Source of the DNA: Bacteroidota bacterium
GTDB lineage: Bacteria; Bacteroidota; Bacteroidia; UBA8524
Direction: 5' to 3'
Assembly: GCA_008933805.1 (NCBI GenBank)
Contig: WBUH01000007.1
Span: forward strand, 1-64,000
Length of the DNA: 64,000 bases
In this document: in pieces, positions 1 through 10,600 of the stretch
Layout: each line of letters opens with the position of its first letter
How positions within the stretch are numbered: the first letter of the stretch is position 1
Notes under the pieces: generated by a model
Databases searched by the model: none
Told to the model about the DNA's origin: nothing
The model's input: the letters and a program-made list of their open reading frames with translations, nothing else
Made by a program: the position numbers and the translations under genes

Positions 1-2640
1 TCACATCGATGCTGTTAGTGCCCTGACCCGCTATGATCGTTCCGTTCGTTACGGACCAGTTGTAAGTATCCCCGCCGATGTTGGCAGTCGTATAGGTGTA
101 TATCTTATTGTGACAAGCCGTGTCGGTGCCTGTTATCACAGGTGCAGGGGTGTATAATATCGTAATGGTGCTATTTACAGTGCTGTCACAGCCCAGTGAT
201 GAGGTCTGGGTAAGGGTGATTGTTCCCGTTCCTGCTGTACCCCACAACACATCTACACTGTTAGTTCCCTGTCCTGAGATGATGGTTCCGTTGGCGGTGT
301 TCCAACTATAGGTGTCGCCGATGATGTTGGCTGTCGTATACGTGTAAATGTTGTTATGACAAGTCGTGTCGTCGCCCAAGATAATCGGAACCGGAGTATA
401 GATAACGGTTATTGTATCTCTTACTGTGCTGTCACAACCCAAGGGGCTCGTCTGGGTAACCGTTACTACACTATTGCCAACGGTGTCTAACATCACATCG
501 ATGCTGTTAGTGCCCTGACCCGCTATGATCGTTCCGTTCGTTACGGACCAGTTGTAAGTATCCCCTCCGATGTTGGCTGTCGTGTAGGTATATATCTTAT
601 TGTGACAAGCTGTGTCGGTGCCTGTTATCACAGGTGCAGGGGTGTATAAAATAGTAATGGTGCTATTTACAGTACTATCGCAACCGGCGGGGGATGTTTG
701 AGTTAAAGTTACTGTTCCGGTACCCACCGTATCGAATGCTACGGTAATGCTATTAGTGCCTTGTCCGCTAATAATACTGCCATTACTTGCTGACCATGTA
801 TAAGTGTCACCAACTACACTGGGTACACTAAAAGTATAGATATTATTGTGACAAGCGGTATCAGGTCCTGTGATTACAGGTGCAGGGGTGTAAAGTACTA
901 CTGTGGTTGCACTTATAGTACTATCACAACCGGCAGGGGATGTTTGAGTTAAAGTAACCGTTCCGGTACCCACCGTATCGAATGCAATGGTAATGCTATT
1001 AGTGCCTTGTCCGGTAATAATACTGCCATTACTTGCTGACCATGAATAAGTATCGCCAACTACATTAGGTACATTGAACGTATAAATCTTATTATGACAC
1101 GCCGTATCGGGACCACTGATAATAGGCGCAGGAGTATAAAGTACTACTGCGGTTGTACTTATAGTACTATCACAGCCGGCCGGTGACATTTGGAGGATAG
1201 TAACCGTTCCGGTACCCACCGTATCAAAGGCAACGGTAATGCTATTAGTGCCTTGTCCGCTAATAATACTGCCATTACTTGCTGACCATGTATAAGTATC
1301 TCCAACTACACTGGGTACACTAAAAGTATAGATATTATTATGACACGCGGTATCGGTACCACTGATAATAGGTGCAGGGGTATAAAGTACTACTGCGGTT
1401 GTACTTATAGTACTATCACAGCCGGCGGGGGATGTTTGAGTTAAAGTTACAGTTCCGGTACCCACCGTATCGAATGCAACGGTAATGCTATTAGTGCCTT
1501 GTCCGCTAATAATACTGCCATTACTTGCTGACCATGAATAAGTATCGCCAACTACACTAGGTACACTAAAAGTATAAATCTTATTATGACACGCGGTATC
1601 GGGACCACTGATAATAGGTGCAGGAGTATAAAGCACTACTGCGGTTGCACTTATTGTACTATCACAACCAGTCGGTGACATTTGGAGGATAGTAACCGTT
1701 CCGGTACCCACCGTATCAAAGGCAACGGTAATGCTATTAGTGCCTTGTCCGCTAATAATGCTTCCATTACTTGCTGACCATGTATAAGTATCACCTACTA
1801 CACTGGGTACACTAAAAGTATAGATATTATTATGGCAAGCCGTATCAGGTCCTGTAATTACAGGTGCAGGGGTATAAATAATAACTATACTATCGCTCAC
1901 CGTGCTGTCGCAACCTAAAAGGGATGTTTGGGTGAGCGTTACAACGCCCGTTCCTACAGTACCCCAAAGAACATCTATACGACGGGTGCCTTGCCCTGCA
2001 ACGATTGTTCCATTACTAACAGACCATAAATAAGTATCGTTATCAACAGCAGGTACGCTGTACCTCATAATACTATTATGGCACGCTGTATCAGGCCCCG
2101 TGATTACAGGTGCGGGGGTATATAATATAACTACCGTATCGGCTACTGTGCTATCGCAGCCAAAAGCTGAAGTCTGGGTTAATGTTATTACTCCCGTTCC
2201 AACAGTATCCCAAAATACGGTTACTGAATTAGTACCTTGTCCGGTAATTAAAGTTCCGTTTGAGATTGACCAGTTGTAACTATTTCCGGCAATGTTGGTT
2301 ACAGCATAAGTATATATTTTATTACTACATGATGAATCAAAACCGCTGATAGAAGGTGTTGGTTTTTGAACAATAAGAATACTATCACTCACGGTACTAT
2401 CGCAACCATTTGGATTGGTAACTGAAACAGTAATAATACCCGTGCCGTAACTGTTCCAAAAAACATTTACCGAGTTAGTTGATTGGCCGCTTGTAATAGC
2501 GCCGCCTGAAACCGACCATGAATATGTTTGTCCGGCGCTAAATGGTAAAGAATATACTACTGATTCAAACTCACAGGCTGAATCAGGTCCTGCTATGGAT
2601 GGTTTTGGAGTCTCGAACACCCAAACCGTGTCTATTACAG
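1..2640 (-). repeat. Tandem ~246-bp (82-residue) coding repeats, with a two-unit higher-order period
   Basis: The motif reading PAPVITG (on the plus strand, variants of cacaggtgcaggggtgtat) recurs near 130, 380, 613, 862, 1110, 1355, 1603, 1850, 2096 and 2343, which is a spacing of about 243-249 bp. Units between 660 and 1860 are nearly identical in DNA. The sequence beginning tcacatcgatgctgttagtg at base 1 returns at 493, exactly 492 bp later, and the residue pairs ILQMSP and LTQTSP alternate, so some copies were made two units at a time. Units to the right of 1900 are progressively more divergent. Confidence 0.9.
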
Positions 2641-4081
2641 TCGTATCACAATACGTTTGGTTTGAACGACGATAAAGGGTAATAGTTCCTATGCCTATTG
2701 TATCCCATTTAACAAAAACAGCATTCTGCGAATTCGACCCAACGATACTACCTCCGGTAACACTCCAAGTGAATGAATCGGTTAATGACGCACCAGTTAA
2801 ATAAGAGTGAGTTTCAAACTGACAAACAGTATCAGGGCCGGTAAAATTACCTAACGGATTTTCTTCAACAGTTATCACTACAATATCTGTATCCGCAGGG
2901 CAAGTACCATTACCCGTAGTAATCAAACTTAACGTGGCTTGGCCTAATAATAAATCTGCTGCGCTAAGCGTATAGTTTGCATTTAAGGTGGTGGCGGCGG
3001 GAGAAAATGTTCCCGTTCCCGACCAAATACCTCCGGTAGCTTGTTGTACTGAACCATTCAGTTGCAGCACCCCGTCACTTCGGCAAACAAAAGTATCAAT
3101 ACCGGCATGGGCCAAAATACTACTCGAATAGCCTGTAACAACTACGGTATCTCTTGCGAAGGAGCATCCTAACGAGTCGAGCAAAGAAACGATATAGGTT
3201 CCCGTGTCTACATATTGAACACTATCGCCTAAGCCACTACCTCCTATATGGCTCCAGTAAAATTTATAGGGTCTTAGCCCCCCCGTACCGTGGGCAGTGA
3301 TGGTAGTTGCGGTATCCCCAAAACAAATAGTTGGGTTTTGAGGTAATATCTGTACAGCTAAATCGGTAACAAAATATACAGTAACCGTGTCACAAAACGA
3401 AGTGCCGGCACAACCTCCTAATATGGGACCACACGCCCTATAATTAATTGAAGACGGGAAAGTTCCTGACGGTGTAACAGTTACACTATCGCAACCGCTT
3501 GTGCAATTTAAAAAACTATTATAGGTAGCATTGTAAGGAACCGACTCCCAGGTAATACTATCCTCCACCAATCCACTAACACTAATTCTACCTACACAGG
3601 CCATTGAAACGGTGATACCTGGTGAAATTTGCGGTGCCGGTATTGCTGTTATACTATACTCGTTTTGATTATTACCCGGCTTACAAAAAGTAAGAACGTG
3701 AGGTCCTACCCCATTCAAACATATATCAGCTCCAACGGCGTATGAAGGACCGCACCCTATTTGATAAAACAACGAACCTGAAGGAACCGCGCCCGAATGA
3801 AAATCGAAACGGATACCTTGAGATAAAGAATCTAAATAGACGGTGAACTTGATACAACGGTCAGGGTTGCTCGTACCACAACAGTTATCCTTTCTTGAAA
3901 CGCTAGGACTTATCCACACGCTATCAGGGTTGCCCCTTAAATCAGCCACAAAAGCAGGAACGGTAGTATCACATTGCCCATAAACACTTGTCATGGAGGC
4001 TATTAGCATAACCACCACAATTAAGTACAGTTTTTTTAGGCTCGTTTCCTCTTTCCGTGTCTGGAAGGTTTGTTTTATCAC
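1..4081 (-). CDS. Giant secreted PKD/Ig-like repeat protein, C-terminus cut by window edge
   Basis: The minus strand is open from about 4081 to base 1 without a stop, so roughly 1360 residues are visible and the C-terminus is missing. I chose the GTG at 4081: it gives a basic N-region followed by the hydrophobic stretch LYLIVVVMLIASMTSVYGQ, a good signal peptide. An in-frame ATG at 4009 would cut the hydrophobic core. The first 450 residues hold Cys-rich, mutually different domains. After that come about a dozen PKD-like repeats of 82 residues, each with TYxWS.SNGSIISGQGTNSI and a GCDST...DTACHN cysteine pair. Such modules build extracellular stalks or adhesins in Bacteroidota. A T9SS sorting domain would be expected beyond the edge but is not seen. 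It is transcribed divergently from the other giant surface protein at 4671. Confidence 0.85.
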   Translation of the reverse strand, partial: MIKQTFQTRKEETSLKKLYLIVVVMLIASMTSVYGQCDTTVPAFVADLRGNPDSVWISPSVSRKDNCCGTSNPDRCIKFTVYLDSLSQGIRFDFHSGAVPSGSLFYQIGCGPSYAVGADICLNGVGPHVLTFCKPGNNQNEYSITAIPAPQISPGITVSMACVGRISVSGLVEDSITWESVPYNATYNSFLNCTSGCDSVTVTPSGTFPSSINYRACGPILGGCAGTSFCDTVTVYFVTDLAVQILPQNPTICFGDTATTITAHGTGGLRPYKFYWSHIGGSGLGDSVQYVDTGTYIVSLLDSLGCSFARDTVVVTGYSSSILAHAGIDTFVCRSDGVLQLNGSVQQATGGIWSGTGTFSPAATTLNANYTLSAADLLLGQATLSLITTGNGTCPADTDIVVITVEENPLGNFTGPDTVCQFETHSYLTGASLTDSFTWSVTGGSIVGSNSQNAVFVKWDTIGIGTITLYRRSNQTYCDTTVIDTVWVFETPKPSIAGPDSACEFESVVYSLPFSAGQTYSWSVSGGAITSGQSTNSVNVFWNSYGTGIITVSVTNPNGCDSTVSDSILIVQKPTPSISGFDSSCSNKIYTYAVTNIAGNSYNWSISNGTLITGQGTNSVTVFWDTVGTGVITLTQTSAFGCDSTVADTVVILYTPAPVITGPDTACHNSIMRYSVPAVDNDTYLWSVSNGTIVAGQGTRRIDVLWGTVGTGVVTLTQTSLLGCDSTVSDSIVIIYTPAPVITGPDTACHNNIYTFSVPSVVGDTYTWSASNGSIISGQGTNSITVAFDTVGTGTVTILQMSPTGCDSTISATAVVLYTPAPIISGPDTACHNKIYTFSVPSVVGDTYSWSASNGSIISGQGTNSITVAFDTVGTGTVTLTQTSPAGCDSTISTTAVVLYTPAPIISGTDTACHNNIYTFSVPSVVGDTYTWSASNGSIISGQGTNSITVAFDTVGTGTVTILQMSPAGCDSTISTTAVVLYTPAPIISGPDTACHNKIYTFNVPNVVGDTYSWSASNGSIITGQGTNSITIAFDTVGTGTVTLTQTSPAGCDSTISATTVVLYTPAPVITGPDTACHNNIYTFSVPSVVGDTYTWSASNGSIISGQGTNSITVAFDTVGTGTVTLTQTSPAGCDSTVNSTITILYTPAPVITGTDTACHNKIYTYTTANIGGDTYNWSVTNGTIIAGQGTNSIDVMLDTVGNSVVTVTQTSPLGCDSTVRDTITVIYTPVPIILGDDTTCHNNIYTYTTANIIGDTYSWNTANGTIISGQGTNSVDVLWGTAGTGTITLTQTSSLGCDSTVNSTITILYTPAPVITGTDTACHNKIYTYTTANIGGDTYNWSVTNGTIIAGQGTNSIDV

Positions 4082-4670
4082 CGCGTGTTCTAAAGGCTTA
4101 ATTATTAACTACAAGCGCAAACGAAGGTACAAACTAAATACAATGCTTTAAATAAATAGTAAAAAATTTTACGAAAAATAACAGTCGAGTAACACGAAAT
4201 TACATTTAGATTTTTTGCTCTTGGAGTGAACTAAAGTGCTAAAAAGTAATGCTGGATTACATTTATCCACATTTTCAGCTACCACACTACAGTACCGAAA
4301 CCAGTGATTTATCTGCACCATTAATCACTAAAAGAACACCAACAATCTGCAAAAAACATACACACCTCCCCTATTGTAATTTTTTTGTCCAAATTTAAAA
4401 AAAAACAAACACTATAGTTCATTCGTTCTAATTACCCTTAATCACAAATTGAGAATTCCCGTTGCTATAGCGCGTATTTATTGAAGTTAAAGAAAAAAGT
4501 TTCGCTTTTATCAGGCATTATTCATTTCCAAATGCAATCCTCTAACTACGACTTTAGTATTACAAAAACCCGCACTTTCTTTTAAAAAATCATACAATAT
4601 GCGTATTTCTAGCCGATAGACTCAGGATAAATTTGTTGAGATATATAATGTCTAACCTATAATTCTTGAC
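4082..4670. other. AT-rich divergent intergenic region between two giant surface-protein genes
   Basis: There are 589 bases with no credible gene. The region must hold both promoters. On the minus strand a TACCTTCG, close to the Bacteroidota -7 element TAnnTTTG, lies near 4120, about 40 bases before the GTG at 4081, but I see no convincing -33 TTTG at the right distance. For the plus gene I see only AT-rich sequence and no clear element. No terminator is needed or visible. Confidence 0.5.
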
Positions 4671-7600
4671 ATGAAACACAAATTTTCTATTTTTAGCTGG
4701 CTTATGCTCTTCCTGCTGTTTACCCTGCAACCGCTGCGGGGAAACTCAGGATACTCCGAGAGGCTCGGGGTTGAATCTTACACTTTAATGGAATCGCCGC
4801 CCGCGGTGGGTTTCACTTACACTACCAACGGTGGTTGCGCACCGGTAATTGTGCAGTTTTACAGTCAACTCTCAGGCCCTTCCTACTCGTGGACTTTCGG
4901 CGATGGAGGGACAAGTCCGGATTGTAATCCCATACACACTTACACCACTCCGGGTACGTATACGGTAACCCTGACAGCAACAGGGGGAACCTATACCACC
5001 ACTATTACGGTGGGAGCTGTTCCGGTGGTTACATTTGGAGGCGACTCAGTTAGCTGCCAAGGCGATGTAAAATCTTACACCGCTACCAGTACAATTCCGG
5101 CAGCGTCATACAGCTGGAACCCTATCGGGGGAATACTGGGGCCTAACACTGCCTCATCGGCAACTATTACATGGACTTCTTACGGTATTAATTACATCGA
5201 TTACACAATAACCACAGCTCAAGGCTGTACCAAAGTTTTTAGGTATAAGGTAAAAGTAATCCCTCCTCCGATGGTGAATTTGCCTTGTTGCGAAGAACCC
5301 AAACGAGATACTATTAAAAACCCTAATTCGGTGGTTGTAAACCCTCCGCATAACGAGTTTGAGCCAGGCGGTAAAGAGCCTTGTTCGGTTTGTGCGGGTA
5401 GTTATTCATGCTATCAAGGCAGTGTTGACCCTTTGTTTGGTATTGCCGGCGACTTTACTTGGAACTGGAGTATTACCAATGGAACTATTGTTTCTATCAG
5501 TCCTGATTCTACCAAATGTTGTGTGGTTTGGGGATCTAGCGGTATTGGTAAAATAAAGCTAACCATTACCCACAAAATATACGGTTGCCAAACAGTAAGA
5601 GATTGTGAGGTGACTATAAACCCCGGTATTGTGCCTATGCTAGCAATAACAGGCGCTTGTATGTATACCCCTGTTGATTTTGATGCTTCAGGCACTACTC
5701 CTTTAAGTGATGTTGACCACTTCTTTTGGGAATTTGGCGACGGCTATACCCAAACCACCACTGATGCCTTTACTACCCATGAATATGATTTTGCAGGTAC
5801 TTACACTGCTACTGTAACTATTACTACCAAAGAAGGTTGCGAGTATAAGGTTAGTAAAACGTTTAAAATTAACTCAGGTTCAAGACCTGTTATTGAATGC
5901 CCCGGTACTGTTTGCGAAGGCAGCAGGCAATGCTATACTACAACGCATATTACAGGTGCTACATACATTTGGACGGTTACGGGCGACGTTTCACATACTG
6001 CTGTTGGTAATGAAGTATGCGTAACGTGGGGAACCGGCCCGGTAGGTAAAGTTGAGGTAAAAGTTTTAGGCGGCGGATACACTTGTACAAATACTGTGAG
6101 TGTTGAAGTTCCTATTGTTAGTTCAACAATACCTGTTTTTGGTCCCGACTATATTTGTTTCAGTTCAAGCTCGTTAGATGTTTCTACAACTAACTATTCA
6201 GGTGCTTGCTATATCTGGAAAGTAAACGGCATTATACAACCTGCCGCTACCAACGTACTTACATTTAACCCAATGTTTTATGGCACAGTATTAAACATTG
6301 AAGTTGAAGTTGATTTTGGATTAGGTTGCTGCCACGGAAAAGGCACAAAAACGGTAACCCGACTTCCTGAATATACAATGATACCACCCGGAGATGCCTG
6401 TATCGGGCAGATGGTAACCTATAACCTTTTCTTCCCCGCAGGTATACCTACCCCGCCTGTTGCATGGAGTGTTAAAGGCGGACATATTGTAGCTTCTTCA
6501 CCTACCTCAGTTACTATAGTATGGGATGAAGTTGGTACAGGCAAGATAACCGCCGGTAACAACACCCCTACCCAATATTGCAACGATAAAAACAACAACA
6601 CTTGGGATGTGAAAGTATGGGCAAAAGCTGTAGGTGAGGCCATTTCAGGGCCTAAGCTTGTGTGCGCCGGTACTACCGAAACGTATTACCACGGATTTGA
6701 ATCGCCAACGGTTTCAGCTGTAATGACTGTTGGGGGCGGACCTATTGTAACACCCGGTTTATACTCTTCGGATGTTTCATTCCCTGCATCAATCACAGTG
6801 CCTACTACCTACGTGCTTGCAGTTACTTATAACTTAGGTGCACTGCCAGGATGCGATAGTACTGTATATGATACCGTTGTGGCAATACCTATTGCCATTC
6901 CTACTTTTAGTACCATTGCTCACCAATGTGAGGGCGATATTGTTACTTATAATGCAAGTAATATTGACAGTAACTATTATGAATGGGAAGTAATAGGCGG
7001 TAGCGTGCTTTCGCACACTTATACGGGTACCAACCTATCAATAACTGTACAGTGGAATAGTACTGTAACCAGCAGTATTACGGTTAAAAACAAAGTGTGC
7101 GGCACCAGCAATTCACAGGCTGTAACAGTTAATGGCAAGCCCGTAGTTATTATTACCGCGAGCGATGTTGATTGTTCGGTTCCCTTTAGAACACTGCGTG
7201 TAGCTCCTGTTTGGGCTAGTTATTCGTGGAGTACAGGTTCAGTAACAAATACTACAAACATAGGGTTGCCCGGAACCTACTCTGTTACTATCAGCAATGG
7301 CGTTTGCTCTAATACAGGCAGTATTTCAATACCTGTAGTAGTGCCTACCCCTCCTGATATTACCTCATTCACAGTTACTTCATCACCGTATATGTTCTGC
7401 CCCAAATACAATACTATTTGCGGTAACGTAACACCCGGTACAGGAAGCATCGCTTCTTACTCATGGAGTTTCAGCGGATTCACCACTTCATCATCAAGTT
7501 TGCCTTGCCCGGCCGTAGCCTTGTCAGCAATGCCCGGTCCCAGCACAGGAACTTGGTTTTTAACAGTTACGGATATTTACGGTTGTCATGACACTATGAG

Positions 7601-10600
7601 CGGCAGCTTAATGGATAGCTGCGTAATTGACACCAGTGGTTACGACCCTTGGGATCCGGATACCCCATGTACATCAGTAGCTACTTTTGGAATTTCTTAC
7701 GACCCTTGTACAGGGCAGTTTACCAGCACCGGAACAAACTACTCTGCCGTGCTTTGGAATTTTGGGGACAATACTTGGGGCAGTGGTTTTAATCCGACCC
7801 ATTTTTATACCTCTCCTTGTTCAAAAACTGTTCTATGCTACGTTACTGATATATTCAATTGTACAAAAGTATTTACGTTTACAATATCCGTCCCCTATGT
7901 CTTCCACAACTTAGGTGTTACAGCCGCTAACTCACCTTGCACGGGGGCAACCTCCGTCTCCGCAACTGGACTTAGCATTTGTCCGGGTAGTGGTTTAACA
8001 CCTACCTACACTTGGTCGGTAATGCCAACGGGTACAACTTCAGTAATTTATAGTGTTACAACTACTTCGTCAACCCTTGCCGTTGGTTCAATTACTTCCA
8101 TACCCAATGGTAATTACGATGTAACGGTTGTAATGAATGTTTCAGGATGCACACGCACAGTGAACGGCCATTTCGACAAAGGCGGGCTGAAAGCTGACTT
8201 TGTAAGCTGTGGCGGATGTGATGGTTCACCACTTACATTTATTGACCAATCAATACCTTATACTGCACCGCTTATTAAATGGGAATGGACATTCACAGGG
8301 CCAACAACTGTAACATCATTCTTACGTAATCCAACAGTAATACTCTCTGCAGGATGGTATACCGTATCATTAAAGGTTACTGATAATGTGCCCTGTACCA
8401 ATACTCACACCACCTCTGTTTACATTGAACCTCCGTTTGTTCCGGGTGATATATTAGTTAATGGTATATCAACCCCATCAGGTACCAAGTTTACTATTTG
8501 CCCCGGTTCAAGTTATACACTTACCGCACCTCCGGGCCTAACTTACACATGGTCAAACGGCAGCATCATAAACACGACCTCTGTAACAGAACAGGGCGAC
8601 TACTACGTAACCGTCACCGATTCAAACAATTGCGTTGCCAAAGTAGGACCTATTAAATTCCGTTACAAACCCGCACCTGAAGCCATTATACAATACTCGG
8701 GCAACCAGTGTGCGCCCCGTTTGTTGCGTGCATTTACAGGTATCGGTTACACTTACAACTGGAGTTATCCCCCCGGACCATCTACATCAACACAGCCATA
8801 CATTACCCTGAATACCAGCGGACTTGTTACGCTTTCGGTAAGTAATTTACACGGATGTAGTGCCACAACCACTCAAAACTATACGGTGTACCCAACTCCT
8901 ACTGCGGTTATAAATTATCCGACCCCGTATTGCGGTACTCCGGTTACACTGAACGGAAACCCGTCAGGAGGTACAACTCCTTATACCCATGTATGGAACA
9001 ACGGCAGCACGGCTTCTACTACAGTTGCCAACCAACCCGGCTTGTACAAATACAAAGTAAAAGATGTAAACGGTTGCGTGGCCGAGGCTTCACTAGACCT
9101 TCAGCCTGCATTACCTCCCGGCATGGATTTGTTACCCCACGGTTGCTACGATGTTTGCGGCCCTGTTAATTTCTGTACAGGTACAATGCCTTGGGGCTGG
9201 ACCGGCCAATGGTTCTTGGGTGCAATGCCTTACGGACCTATGATACCTCAGGGGGGCACTATAGCTACAACGTTTGCATCATCAGGCACTTATGTCTTGC
9301 ATTACACTCCTGTAAACCCAATGATATCATGTCCTGCTGTATCTAAACCAATTACTATTAATATCACAGCACTTCCTACTTTCTCAATTATTGCTCCTTC
9401 TGCACCTGCCTACATTTGCGTTGGCGGTAGCGATAGTGTATTGTTGAAAGTAGACTCGTGCAACTACTTGCAGTTTACTTATACATGGTATAAAGGCACT
9501 ACAATAGTGGGCACAGGTTGTAATTTTTATGCTACCGACTCTGGCACATACACTGTTAGGATTGCCAAAAACCCTTGTTGCTATGTTGATTTAAGTATCA
9601 CCATTTATGGTCGCAATTGCTGTATCGAAACACCCAATGTTCCTTTCCACAAAATACTTGCTCCTGTAACTTATACGGGCAACATGTATTGGGAAGGCAC
9701 TTACTACATCGATTCTGTAGTAACTGTTTTAGGACCCAATGCGATACTTGATATCACCAACGTTGATTGCATATTCGGGCCAAACGGTACCATTGTGGTA
9801 ACACAAGGAGCTTTCTTACGTACCAATAACTCGGTATTGCGTCCTTGCAAAATTGATGATATATGGAAAGGTATTTCTTTCGTAGGCAGCTCTGCCGGAT
9901 GGATAAACCAAACTACCATCAAAAATGCAATTATCGGGGTTGATGTAATTGGTAACCCACAAGGTGTTAGGCTAACGGATAACTCGTTTATCAAATGCCA
10001 AATCGGGGCTCAACTTACCAACTCGTTCTTGCAGCAATCAATCAGCGGTAACACATTTGAAATTGATGAAACGCAATTGCCCTACCCTGCTACACCAAAT
10101 GATTATTGGGGTATCAAAATGTATGGCACCGATATGACCGGATTAATTGCCCAAAACGATTTCAGGCATGTGGAACCTCAAAACACATTGAACAGGTATT
10201 TTGGTGTCTATGGAGATGCGTCAAGCTTCACCGTTTCTGAAAATCATTTCAATGATATGTTCAGGTCTATTGATATTACCAATAACAGCAATGTGGTAAC
10301 CATAGAGGATAATACTATCAAGCTTAATAAATTAAAAACCAGCTATGATATTTATCAAATACGCAACACCAACTGCTTAAAACCTGTGCTTATTTATGAA
10401 AATGAAATGGATAACGGCCTAGCTGATAATTCATTTGCAGGTGCTATTTATTGTGCAAACACTATACGTACCCACATTAAAGACAATAAAATCAACGGGC
10501 ACTCGGTGGGTATTATGGCCTCAAATACTGATGATATTCATATTGCTACTAATGAAATAACCAATAGTATGAATTTGGGTATCGGGTTAATGAGCACCCG

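Noticed and set aside
120-311. A 63-residue plus-strand frame at the left edge
   Set aside because: It is antisense to the highly repetitive PKD-like coding sequence, and equivalent antisense frames follow from the repeat itself.
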